This document shows positions 1-8,009 of a DNA stretch of 42,353 nucleotides, in pieces. The stretch's first letter is position 1. The number at the start of each line of letters is the position of its first letter. Made by a program: the position numbers and the translations under genes. This DNA is from CAZKUN01 sp964555935 (GTDB taxonomy: Bacteria; Armatimonadota; Zipacnadia; Zipacnadales; VGFC01). The notes under the pieces were generated by a model. It was not told the DNA's origin, searched no databases, and saw only the letters and a program-made list of their open reading frames with translations. The stretch lies in NCBI GenBank assembly GCA_964555935.1, contig CAZKUN010000055.1, positions 1 through 42,353 of the forward strand, written 5' to 3'.

Positions 1-411
1 CTCGCCATGACCATGTATGTCAACGACAACGATGGCCGGTACCCGCACCACCGAGCGTTCTCTGCGTCGCTCGGCCGCGATCCGCGCAGCAGCGACGCCT
101 CGCCCGATGCCGGTTACCTGATCCGTTACGCGAAGGTGCCCTGGACTTGGTTGTGTCCGCAGCACGTGTCGCCCGTCGATCGCCTGAACCGCCGGAGGCC
201 GGTGACGGCCGAACTCGTCGACACCAGCTACAGGTGGGATGCCGACCTGGCGGGCCGGCAGGCCGATAGCGTGGGCGATCCGGCGACGACACCCGTGATG
301 TTCGACTGCGAGCCGTTCCACAACGGCGGACGCTACGTGGGCTTCGTCGATGGACACGCGAAGTGGATCAGGGAGTCGGCGTTCGGGGATTATGAGGTGG
401 ATGCGAGATGA
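1..411 (+). CDS. H-X9-DG (pseudopilin-derived) protein, C-terminal part
   Basis: The gene is cut by the window's left edge; the frame is open from base 1, and the first in-frame ATG (7) lies inside the conserved 'LAMTMYVNDNDGRYP' segment, so it is not the start. The segment matches the globular part of pseudopilin/DUF1559-like proteins (motif Y-x-x-D-x-D-G-x-x-P). Near the end is a perfect H-X9-DG signature, 'HNGGRYVGFVDGHAKW'. The prepilin N-terminal helix is outside the window, so it is unknown whether this copy carries one. Its stop overlaps the start of the next gene (ATGA at 408-411). The next two genes are paralogues, so this is the first visible member of a tandem array. The function of these proteins is not established; they are abundant in Planctomycetota and Armatimonadota and are presumed envelope-associated. 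Confidence 0.85.
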   Translation, partial: LAMTMYVNDNDGRYPHHRAFSASLGRDPRSSDASPDAGYLIRYAKVPWTWLCPQHVSPVDRLNRRRPVTAELVDTSYRWDADLAGRQADSVGDPATTPVMFDCEPFHNGGRYVGFVDGHAKWIRESAFGDYEVDAR

Positions 412-412
412 G
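394..412 (+). repeat. 19-bp junction repeat, copy 1
   Basis: An exact 19-base copy of bases 1317-1335 (GAGGTGGATGCGAGATGAG) covers the last codons of one gene, its stop and the start of the next. It carries the GGTGG ribosome-binding core upstream of the ATG. It encodes the identical C-terminus EVDAR of the first two paralogues. The simplest reading is that it marks a tandem gene duplication. Confidence 0.8.
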
Positions 413-1334
413 GAAACGGGCGATAAGAGCGGCGGAAGGCGCGGTCATCGGCGGAGTCGCCACCATCGTATGGTGGTGGGTGGGCGCGCCGGATGTGCCG
501 GAACTGATTCGGGTGGTGGTGACATCGGGCGCGCTCGCCGGAGCCATCGTCGCGATAGCCATCGCGCGCGCCATGGGTGACCGCTCAGTCCCAGGCGCTG
601 CGGGTTGCCTCATCGCGTTAGTCGGCGCCGTCATCATCCCTGTCGTCGCGGCGTGGGCTGCGGCCAGCGGTCACCTCTGGCCCATCCCAGACTGGGCCGT
701 CGGCGTCGCGTGGGGGGCGATCAGTGGCGGCCTGCCCGTCGCCCTATACGCCCCGCTCATCCACCACGTGCGCGAGAGCCCGGAGCTGCGCAAACAGGCC
801 ATAGTCGGGGCGACGGTGGTGCTGCTGTTAGCGGTTCTGCTGTACCCGACTCTCCGCATGCCGGGCACCATAACGAAAGCCCGACAGCCCGCCTGCGTGC
901 ACAACCTGAGGCAACTCAGTGCCGCCATGGATGTCTACCTCTCCGACTACGATGGCGTCTACCCGCCCTCCGCGAGTTCCGCCGAATCGCTAGGAGTCAA
1001 CCCTCGCAATAGCGAATGGCCTGAAGCAGTCGAGGGCTATCTGCTGCCCTACGGAGGCGATCCATGGCTCTGGATCTGCCCCGAACAGGCGAAATGGAAG
1101 CGCCGGCCCGCACGCCCGCGCCGAAGCGGGGATCCCGGCAGCGTCATGCACTATGGGTGGAATGCCGCCTTAGCCGGCCAACGCCAGGCGGACCTCGGCC
1201 GAGCCGACGAGATACCCGCGATGTTCGATCGAGACCCATTGCACAACGGCGGCCGCGCCATCGCCTTTGCGAACGGGCAGGTCAAATGGCTCACGGAGAC
1301 CGACTTCCAGGAACTCGAGGTGGATGCGAGATGA
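408..1334 (+). CDS. Multi-spanning membrane protein with C-terminal H-X9-DG-like domain
   Basis: This 308-residue protein has about five hydrophobic segments in residues 1-150 (around 10-28, 37-56, 65-85, 93-112 and 130-147). A soluble C-terminal domain follows, related to the pseudopilin family: 'CVHNLRQLSAAMDVYLSDYD' around residue 165 corresponds to the C-x-x-N-L-K-Q-L-x-x-A-x-x-x-Y-x-x-D motif after a pilin helix. The end reads 'HNGGRAIAFANGQVKW', an H-X9-DG motif in which Asp is replaced by Asn. There is no prepilin peptidase site; the last membrane segment stands where the pilin helix would be. ATGA overlaps at both ends imply translational coupling with both neighbours. Its function is unknown. 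The fusion of a polytopic membrane region to this domain is unusual. Confidence 0.85.
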   Translation: MRKRAIRAAEGAVIGGVATIVWWWVGAPDVPELIRVVVTSGALAGAIVAIAIARAMGDRSVPGAAGCLIALVGAVIIPVVAAWAAASGHLWPIPDWAVGVAWGAISGGLPVALYAPLIHHVRESPELRKQAIVGATVVLLLAVLLYPTLRMPGTITKARQPACVHNLRQLSAAMDVYLSDYDGVYPPSASSAESLGVNPRNSEWPEAVEGYLLPYGGDPWLWICPEQAKWKRRPARPRRSGDPGSVMHYGWNAALAGQRQADLGRADEIPAMFDRDPLHNGGRAIAFANGQVKWLTETDFQELEVDAR

Positions 1335-1335
1335 G
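1317..1335 (+). repeat. 19-bp junction repeat, copy 2
   Basis: Exact copy of 394-412, again at a gene-to-gene junction in the tandem H-X9-DG array. It supplies the EVDAR C-terminus, the overlapping ATGA stop/start and the ribosome-binding core of the downstream gene. Confidence 0.8.
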
Positions 1336-1900
1336 CAAGAAACAACGCGTGGTCTGGTGGACTGTCGGGGTATCCATGGTGCTGTTCGCTGGCGCGGCTC
1401 TCCTCTACCCGGTCCTCGCCCGCCAGAGACACCCGCGCCACAATCTTGACTCGGTATGCAGGGCCAACCTGAAGCAACTCTCCGTGGCGCTCGAAATGTA
1501 CGCGCAGGACTACTGGATGCGCCTCCCGCCTGGTGAGACCTCGCGGGACTTGGCCGGCGAGTGGACATCCGGCCGCGCCGACGTATCGGGGGAACTCCCA
1601 CTCGCCGGCGGCTATCTCGCCGGCTATTACCACAACAGCGATCTCTGGATCTGCAATCTAGACCCAGAGCGGCACGCGCTGACCTCATCGCCCGACGGGG
1701 TCGGCGTGTCGCTCGGCTACCAGTGGAACAGCCGTCTGGCGGGGCGGGAATCGAAGCAACTCGGAGACGCCAGCCAGGTTGCGTGTTTCTGGGACCGGGG
1801 CCCGTGGCACGATGACGGGCACAACGTGGCATTCGTTGACGGCCATGTCGCCATGCTGTCGTCAGACGAGTTCGACGCCCTCGGCGCCATCCCGCGCTGA
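1331..1900 (+). CDS. Single-pass H-X9-DG protein
   Basis: The start is the ATG at 1331, which overlaps the previous stop (ATGA). The frame stays open upstream to 1064, but that part is antiparallel to known coding sequence and lacks family similarity. The 189-residue product has one N-terminal membrane anchor (about residues 8-28) and then 'CRANLKQLSVALEMYAQDYW', the C-x-x-N-L-K-Q-L motif of pseudopilin relatives. It ends with 'HDDGHNVAFVDGHV', an intact H-X9-DG signature. The prepilin cleavage motif (G-F-T-L-x-E) is absent, so this is a pilin-like domain on an ordinary membrane anchor. It is clearly paralogous to the two upstream genes (shared 'W-N-x-x-L-A-G-R' segment) and probably belongs to the same transcript. 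Confidence 0.85.
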   Translation: MSKKQRVVWWTVGVSMVLFAGAALLYPVLARQRHPRHNLDSVCRANLKQLSVALEMYAQDYWMRLPPGETSRDLAGEWTSGRADVSGELPLAGGYLAGYYHNSDLWICNLDPERHALTSSPDGVGVSLGYQWNSRLAGRESKQLGDASQVACFWDRGPWHDDGHNVAFVDGHVAMLSSDEFDALGAIPR

Positions 1901-1956
1901 AGGCTCATCCGCGCCCTGTGGAGAACGGGACCGCATCCCAAGCAGCGGAGCGGCCT

Positions 1957-3354
1957 GTGCCTGACAAGCAACCGAACATCCTCTTCCTGACCACCGACCA
2001 GCAGCGATTCGATGGATTGGGCATCAACAACCAGCAGATGCCGGTGCACACGCCGGTCATCGATGAGCTGGCGCGCTCGGGCGCGAATTTCACCAACTTC
2101 TTCGTCAACAACCCCGTCTGCATGCCGACGAGGGCGTGCGTGCTGACCGGGCGCAGGCCGCACTGTCACGGCGTCCGCGAGAACGGGATTCCGCTGCCCG
2201 AGGATGAGGTGACGCTGCCGGGCTGGCTGAGAGGCCACGGCTACCGCACGGCGAATCTCGGCAAGCTGCATTTCCTGCCCCACGCGGGGCGCGACCACAC
2301 TCAACCCCACCCGAGCTACGGCTTCGACGTGCCACTGATCAGCGATGAACCGGGATGCTACCCGGACGCTTACATCCGGTGGATACGCAGTATCGATCCG
2401 GCGCTCGAGCCGAAGGTGCGCGTGCCCGCGCCGATCGTCGAGGACCGAGGCGGCCCGACGGGACATTGGGAGTTTGAGGGCCCGGAGGAGTACTCATGCA
2501 CGGCGTGGGTGGCGGATCGCACCATCGAGTTCATCCGAGGGGCGTCGACGACTGGCCGGCCGTGGTTCGCCATCTCGGGGTTCTACCTCCCCCACTCCCC
2601 ATGCAACCCGCCGCGCAGGTACCTCGACATGTACGATGTGAACGAGATGCCGCTGCCGATGCGGCGTGAGGGCGAACTCGAGGACAAGCCGCCGATGTTC
2701 CAGCGCATCAGCGACAGCACCGCCCACCTCACCGACCGCGATTGGCAGGAGTTCCGGCAGTACTACTACGCCTCATGCAGCTTCGTCGATCACCACTGCG
2801 GGCGCGTGCTGCAGGCGCTCGATGACTTCGGCCTGGCCGACGACACGCTGGTGGTCTTCCACAGCGACCATGGCGATCTGTGCGGCGATCACTGGATGAC
2901 GAGCAAACATGCCACCAACTACGATGGCATCATCCGCGTGCCGCTCGCGATGCGATGGCCGGGCCGCATCGAGCCAGGGCAAACATGCGATGACCTCGTC
3001 GAGTGCATCGACCTGATGCCGACGGTTCTCGAGGCGGCCGGCTTGCCCGCGCCGGAGGGTTGCCAGGGCGAATCGCAGTGGGGTCTCGACCGTGGAGGCA
3101 AGGAACAGGTCCTGGTAGAGTTGACCCGCCCCGGCCGGATGGACGTGCGCACGATCCGCACCAAGGACTACAAGTACACGCGGCTCAACTCCGGGCACGA
3201 GGTGCTGATCGACCTGAAGGAAGACCCGGACGAGTTCGTGAACCTGGCATCTGATCCGGCGTCCGCCAGCCTCCTCGCCGAAGCGCGGCTCGCCATGATC
3301 GACGCGCTGATGGACGCCGCCGATCCGCTCCCGCCCGCGATTGCGCCGTACTAG
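1957..3354 (+). CDS. Type I sulfatase (alkaline phosphatase superfamily)
   Basis: This 465-residue sulfatase would hydrolyse sulfate esters, probably on a glycan or small organic sulfate. The N-terminus 'PNILFLTTDQQRFDG' holds the metal-binding Asp14. The active-site signature C55-M-P-T-R59 followed by A-C-V-L-T-G-R matches C-x-P-x-R; Cys55 would become formylglycine. 'FHSDHGD' around residue 300 supplies further metal ligands. I place the start at GTG 1957, six bases after CGGAG; a GTG at 1918 would add 13 residues unlike the family. No signal peptide is evident, so it may be cytoplasmic. The only FGE-like domain in the window (33452-34903) lacks one catalytic Cys, so maturation probably depends on an enzyme encoded elsewhere. 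The substrate cannot be told. Confidence 0.93.
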   Translation: MPDKQPNILFLTTDQQRFDGLGINNQQMPVHTPVIDELARSGANFTNFFVNNPVCMPTRACVLTGRRPHCHGVRENGIPLPEDEVTLPGWLRGHGYRTANLGKLHFLPHAGRDHTQPHPSYGFDVPLISDEPGCYPDAYIRWIRSIDPALEPKVRVPAPIVEDRGGPTGHWEFEGPEEYSCTAWVADRTIEFIRGASTTGRPWFAISGFYLPHSPCNPPRRYLDMYDVNEMPLPMRREGELEDKPPMFQRISDSTAHLTDRDWQEFRQYYYASCSFVDHHCGRVLQALDDFGLADDTLVVFHSDHGDLCGDHWMTSKHATNYDGIIRVPLAMRWPGRIEPGQTCDDLVECIDLMPTVLEAAGLPAPEGCQGESQWGLDRGGKEQVLVELTRPGRMDVRTIRTKDYKYTRLNSGHEVLIDLKEDPDEFVNLASDPASASLLAEARLAMIDALMDAADPLPPAIAPY

Positions 3355-3355
3355 C

Positions 3356-4480
3356 TCACTCCACCTCAACCTTCCGCTTCATGTAGCGAATGCGGCTGTA
3401 GCGGTAGTTGTACTCCGGCTCTCCGCCGATCTGACAGGCGTAGAAGAGCACGATCCACGTCTCGCCGTCCTCCTCGATGACGAGGGCCTCGGGGACATGC
3501 AACGCGGGGGCGTCTGAGTCGGGCGCGATGAAGCCCAGCTCCTGCCAGGTGATCCCGTCATCGCTGACCGCCTCGGTGATCTGCCGGCCCGTCCATATGT
3601 GGAACGGACGCTCGCCGTAGACGTACGGGTCGGCATAGCTGTAGTACCTGTCCCCCACCCTCACCACGTCCGGGTTGACCCATTGGGCAAGACACGGGTC
3701 GTCCCCCGCATGGCGCGCGGTCCAGGTCGCCGGATCGAGGAAGTCGCCTTCACGCTCGGCAAGCCCCATTGAAACGCCGCGCGCTGTATCAGCCCAGTAG
3801 TCAAACCACAGCTTCCATCGGCCATCATCCCACATCAGCGACGGTCGGTGGTACATGCCACCGTTGACCGCGTCGTGCTGCTCGGGGCGGTATCCGGGCT
3901 TGCCGATTTCGGGCTCGTAGATCAGGATCGGGCGCTCTGACTTCGTCCACTCGATCCCGTCGGGCGAGGTCGCGCCCATCACGCACAGGATGTCGCCGTC
4001 CGTGTCGCCGGGCATGCCGTACATGATCCCATCGAGGTCGAAGCCGGTGGACGAGTAGGCCATGTAATAGGTGCCTTCATGCAGCACCACCGAGGGGTCG
4101 CCGTTGTGCCACTGGTCCCAGGGCTCATCGCGCGCCGAGATGACGGGCGCCCACTTCCCCGCGTCCATCGTAGCGTCCCACTCGCCATCGCCACACCAGA
4201 CCTCCCACGTATCGAGGTCACTCCCCCGCGCGTGGTAGATGGCGTCACAGCCCGAGTAGCCGGGATTGCAGTCCTCCTTGGCCCAGCCGAAGAACCACAT
4301 GCGGTACGGATACTCGTCGCCCGGAACGGCAACCACCTGAGGGTTGTACATGTTGCCAAATCCCCAGAGGACGTCCGTCTCCCAACGCTCCCAGAGATCG
4401 GTGCGGTCGGTGTAGCGGTTGACGTCCTGCGCCTGAGTGGGGGGCGGAGCGAGACAGCTCGCGATCAGCAGAGACAACAT
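3356..4480 (-). CDS. Secreted five-bladed beta-propeller (GH43/GH32-like fold) hydrolase or binding protein
   Basis: The 374-residue product starts at ATG 4480, eight bases after AGGAGG; a longer open frame to 4534 has no signal sequence. The first 17 residues (MLSLLIASCLAPPPTQA) form a short export signal; I-A-S-C could be a lipobox. The mature part has repeated sheets of the type 'HNGDPSVVLHEGTYYMAYSS' and 'MYHRPSLMWDDGRWKLWFDY', in which D-P-S/R-P-S and 'YYMAYS' recall blades of five-bladed propeller glycosidases (GH43, GH32, GH130-like families). I cannot assign the three catalytic acids with certainty, so activity and substrate are open. It lies 92 bases downstream of the tricorn-like gene on the same strand and converges on the sulfatase with one base between stops. 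Confidence 0.8.
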   Translation of the reverse strand: MLSLLIASCLAPPPTQAQDVNRYTDRTDLWERWETDVLWGFGNMYNPQVVAVPGDEYPYRMWFFGWAKEDCNPGYSGCDAIYHARGSDLDTWEVWCGDGEWDATMDAGKWAPVISARDEPWDQWHNGDPSVVLHEGTYYMAYSSTGFDLDGIMYGMPGDTDGDILCVMGATSPDGIEWTKSERPILIYEPEIGKPGYRPEQHDAVNGGMYHRPSLMWDDGRWKLWFDYWADTARGVSMGLAEREGDFLDPATWTARHAGDDPCLAQWVNPDVVRVGDRYYSYADPYVYGERPFHIWTGRQITEAVSDDGITWQELGFIAPDSDAPALHVPEALVIEEDGETWIVLFYACQIGGEPEYNYRYSRIRYMKRKVEVE

Positions 4481-4518
4481 GGGCTGAACCTCCTGCGGTG
4501 CTCCAGTATACGCAACGA

Positions 4519-4544
4519 GGGGCGGCCCGTGCAAAAGCCGCCCC
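4519..4544 (-). terminator. Hairpin between two minus-strand genes (possible terminator or processing site)
   Basis: GGGGCGGC at 4519-4526 pairs perfectly with GCCGCCCC at 4537-4544 around a 10-base loop. It lies between the stop of the tricorn-like gene (4573) and the start of the propeller gene (4480). There is no U-run on the minus-strand side, so this is only a candidate for termination or mRNA end protection. Confidence 0.3.
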
Positions 4545-4572
4545 GCGCGTGTTCTGAGTCAGCCATCTCACA

Positions 4573-7500
4573 TCAGTGGCTCACAGTCGGCTCCCCGACT
4601 CGCCCGCCCTTTTCAAGCTGTTTGGTCAGGACCTCAACGGCGCGCCGTAGTTGCGGATCCTTGCCATCACGATAGGCTTCATACGGGTATCCCACTTCGA
4701 TGTCGGGCGCAACGCCCAGGTTCTCGAGATTCGCGCCATCGTTGGTGAACCAGCCCGAGACAGGAACGCGGAAACGGTGCCCATTGACGAGCGTGATGTC
4801 GTACGTGCCGATCACCGCGCCCGCTGTGGTCATCCCGATCACGGTTCCGAGACCCTTCTCGCGGAACGCGTTCGGGAAGATCTCCGCGTCTGACGCGGAC
4901 GATTGATTGATCAGCAGGGCCTTCGGGCCATCGAACTGAGAACTCGGCGACGCGCGAAGAGGAGCGCCGCGTTGGCCGGTCCACGCGTGAACTTCCTTCG
5001 TCAGGATCTCCAGGACCTGGTCGTGCGTGTTGCCGCCGCCGTTGTTCCTCATGTCGATCAGCAGGGCGTCATGGTTCTGCGCCTGGCCGTAGATCTCGCG
5101 CTTGAACCGCGTGAGCGAGGTCTGGTTCATCCCCGCGATGTGGAGGTAGTACACGCGGCCCTTCGACCAGCGCTCGACGCGCGCGCGGTTGTCTGCGACC
5201 CATCGCTCGTAACGCAGGCTGCCATACGCGCCCATGGAGATCGGTTTGATCGAGACCTCTCGCGCGCCTTCGAGCTTCGGTTCAGAGTTGACCATGAGCT
5301 TCACGCGCTCGCCCGCGCGACCGTTGAGCAACTCGCGCGCGCGCTCCGTGTTGCCGATCTCCTCGCCGTCGATGCTCATAACATACTCGCCGACCTCGAG
5401 CTTCGAGCCCGGCTTGTCGGCCGGACTGTCGGGCATGACATCCGCGACCTTGATGCCGGGCCCGGCGTGATCGGCATCGGGCGTGATCCCCACCGTGGCC
5501 GTCGAGAGGCCCGAGGGGGAGGGTCCGCCGTAGCAACCCAGGTGCGACGCGTTAAGCTCGCCGATCAGTCGCCCGGCGAGGTTGTTGAAGTCGGGCGCAG
5601 GCAGCGTCCCATCGCAGAACGCGGCATACCGCTCGTACTTCGCGTCCCAATCGGTGCCGTGGAGCTGCTGGTCGTAGAACCGCTCGTCCAGCGCGGCCCA
5701 ACCCTGGCGGAGGGCTTCCTTCTGGACCTCGCGCTCATCGCGGACCAGTTTGGCTTTCCAACTCACGTCGGTTGGGTTGCCGCCGCGCGGGATGGACACG
5801 CGCTTGAGCTTGCCATCGGCCATGAAATAGAGGGACTTGCCGTCGCCTTGGAGCCTGACGCTGCCAAGGCCGAAGCTACCCGTAACGAATGCCCGCGCGT
5901 TCTTGCCGTCCGCGTCCATGCGGTGGATTTCCTTGCCACGCGTGAAGAGGACGGTCTTCCCGCCCTGGATGAACATGATGTTGCCCTCACCGTCGGGCGT
6001 GTTGGTGAGGCGCTTGATCCGGGTGTCGATCCGCTCGAAATCGATCTCAAACTCATCGATCGTCTCAGGCTCCCAGGCGGGCTTCTCCGGCTCTTTCTCT
6101 TCATCGGGTTTGGCGTCTTCGGCGGGCTTCTCTTCGTCCTTGGGCTCGTCGCCCTCCGCTGGCTTGTCGCCTTCGGCCGGTTTCTCGCCGTCCTCGGGTT
6201 TCTCTTCATCTTCGGGCTTCTTCTCGCCCTCGGCCGGTTTGGGCTCGGCCGGCGCTGGCTTCGGCTTGGCGGCCTCTTCCTTCTCTTTCTTCTTGGCTTC
6301 CTGCGCCTCGTAATCATCAAACTCGTCCGGCTGGCGCTGGAGGTCGATGGAGTAGATGTCGCTGTTGCCGTCGCGGTGGGAGGTGAAGTAGACCTTCTTC
6401 CCGTCAGGCGACCATTCTCCGCCGAAGTTTCCGTCCGGATGTTGCGTGATGTTGACCCACTCGCCGCCATCCATCGGTTTGATGTGCAGGTCCGTGCCCG
6501 CGCGCGGGTCCGAGATCTGAGCCATCATCCACTGCCCATCCGGAGAGAACCTCAGATCGTCAATGTTGGGATCCGGCAGGAACTTCGAGACCTTGCCCGA
6601 CTCCGCGTCAGCGGCGAAGATCCCATCCCCTCCCGCGTCGTGGCGGAAGAGAATCTGCTTCCCATCGCGCGAGTAGCCAGTCATTTTCAGATAGAATTTG
6701 TCGTCCTGCACCAGGCACCGCTTCTCCAGCGTCTCCGCGTCGACGGCCCAGATGTCAGCAGTCCCGTTGACCTGCGAGATGTACGCGAACTGCGAGCCGT
6801 CCGGCGACCAGAAGTAATCGCCATCGGGCCCGGCCCAGTCCGTGATGCGGATCGAATCGTTCTTGAACTCGGGTTTCACGAAGAAGATGTCGTCCTTCAG
6901 CCGGATCGCGACCAACTTGCCGTCGCGATTGACTTCCATCTCCTGGATCCCGTCCGTCAGCGTCTCCCGTTTCGTGAATGTCTTCCGGTAATCCAGCGGG
7001 ATACGCAGTTCGAGCTTCCTCGGCTTCCCACCCTCGGTTGAGAGCATGTACGCGTCGAAGTTCCACTCAAACGCCAGCCATTTGCGGTCAGCCGAGGTGG
7101 TGAGGAACGTGACGGCATCCTCTTTGAAGCTGGTGAGCGCCTTCGCGTCTTCCTTGCCGTCGAGCTTCATCGTGAAGATGTTCGGGCGGCCGTTTCGCTC
7201 GCTGACGAAGAACATGCTCTCGCCGTCCGCGCTGAACACGGGCCAGTTGTCCATGCCTGCGAAGGTGGTCACCACATCCATCTTGTCGCCCTTGACGTCG
7301 TAGACCATGAGCTGCGAGTTGCCTGAGCCGCGATGGCCCTTGCGCCACCACGCCGTGCCTCGTCGAATGCCGGTGATCTTGCCGCCGTCCGGGCTGTAGC
7401 CCGTGACGGAGACCGAGCAGGCGTCCAGCAACACGGGGCGGACGTAACCCGTGTCGAGATCGATCTCATGCGGCGCTACCCACCTGTGCCCGCGACCGGA

Positions 7501-7884
7501 GCTGCTGAACAGGAGCTTAGTGCCATCCGCCGACCAGTCGCAGATGACATCGCTCGCGCTGTGGTGGGTGACCCGCTCGATGTGACCGCCAGCGGCCGGC
7601 ACGGTGAAAATGTCATCGCTGCCGTGACGGTCTGATATGAAGGCTATCGTGCTCCCGTCCGGCGACCAGCGCGGCCGGGCCTCGTACGCGTCGCTGACGG
7701 TCAACCGAGTTGCGATCCCGTCATCGACCTTGGCGACCCACAGATCGCCTTGGTAACAGAACGCGACTTTCGTCGCATCCGCGTTCAGAGCCGGGTAATG
7801 GACGTCGCGCACGATGGGGAGTTCTTCGGCGAAAGCGGAGGCGCAGCATACCAGCAGAAGGAATACCAAATACTTGAGACGCAT
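4573..7884 (-). CDS. Tricorn-like protease (beta-propeller, PDZ, S41-type catalytic core), secreted
   Basis: The start is ATG 7884 with CAGGTG upstream, giving 1103 residues; the open frame extends to 8088 without similarity. Residues 1-19 (MRLKYLVFLLLVCCASAFA) are a signal peptide. WD40-like propeller repeats of the type 'SPDGSTIAFISDR' fill residues 20-525. A Lys/Glu/Pro-rich linker follows (about 528-605, repeats of E-K-P-A-E-G-D), then a second propeller part, a PDZ domain (about 797-870) and the catalytic core. The tricorn residues can be placed: Ser780-His781 (N-A-S-H-L-G), Ser998-Asp999 (S-A-S-D-A-E) and Glu1054 (N-L-E-N-L-G-V). Their spacings of 218 and 56 compare with 220 and 58 in Thermoplasma tricorn (745/746, 965/966, 1023). 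It should degrade peptides, but outside the cytoplasm, unlike archaeal tricorn. Confidence 0.93.
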   Translation of the reverse strand: MRLKYLVFLLLVCCASAFAEELPIVRDVHYPALNADATKVAFCYQGDLWVAKVDDGIATRLTVSDAYEARPRWSPDGSTIAFISDRHGSDDIFTVPAAGGHIERVTHHSASDVICDWSADGTKLLFSSSGRGHRWVAPHEIDLDTGYVRPVLLDACSVSVTGYSPDGGKITGIRRGTAWWRKGHRGSGNSQLMVYDVKGDKMDVVTTFAGMDNWPVFSADGESMFFVSERNGRPNIFTMKLDGKEDAKALTSFKEDAVTFLTTSADRKWLAFEWNFDAYMLSTEGGKPRKLELRIPLDYRKTFTKRETLTDGIQEMEVNRDGKLVAIRLKDDIFFVKPEFKNDSIRITDWAGPDGDYFWSPDGSQFAYISQVNGTADIWAVDAETLEKRCLVQDDKFYLKMTGYSRDGKQILFRHDAGGDGIFAADAESGKVSKFLPDPNIDDLRFSPDGQWMMAQISDPRAGTDLHIKPMDGGEWVNITQHPDGNFGGEWSPDGKKVYFTSHRDGNSDIYSIDLQRQPDEFDDYEAQEAKKKEKEEAAKPKPAPAEPKPAEGEKKPEDEEKPEDGEKPAEGDKPAEGDEPKDEEKPAEDAKPDEEKEPEKPAWEPETIDEFEIDFERIDTRIKRLTNTPDGEGNIMFIQGGKTVLFTRGKEIHRMDADGKNARAFVTGSFGLGSVRLQGDGKSLYFMADGKLKRVSIPRGGNPTDVSWKAKLVRDEREVQKEALRQGWAALDERFYDQQLHGTDWDAKYERYAAFCDGTLPAPDFNNLAGRLIGELNASHLGCYGGPSPSGLSTATVGITPDADHAGPGIKVADVMPDSPADKPGSKLEVGEYVMSIDGEEIGNTERARELLNGRAGERVKLMVNSEPKLEGAREVSIKPISMGAYGSLRYERWVADNRARVERWSKGRVYYLHIAGMNQTSLTRFKREIYGQAQNHDALLIDMRNNGGGNTHDQVLEILTKEVHAWTGQRGAPLRASPSSQFDGPKALLINQSSASDAEIFPNAFREKGLGTVIGMTTAGAVIGTYDITLVNGHRFRVPVSGWFTNDGANLENLGVAPDIEVGYPYEAYRDGKDPQLRRAVEVLTKQLEKGGRVGEPTVSH

Positions 7885-8009
7885 CGATTCACCTGTTGGA
7901 TGTCGTAGTCGTACTAAGAGGCACCAACAACCTAAGCACCCCAACGTATTCCCTCGGGGCGCGTTTTGTCCTTGCCCGCGCGTCCCGACAAACGAAGGAG
8001 AGACCCAAT

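Noticed and set aside
4903..7041. A 712-codon plus-strand open frame, and similar long frames at 17289-18584 and 26250-27803
   Set aside because: They lie antisense to well-supported genes (tricorn-like, secreted 911-residue protein, uvrA), arise from high GC content, and show no motifs.
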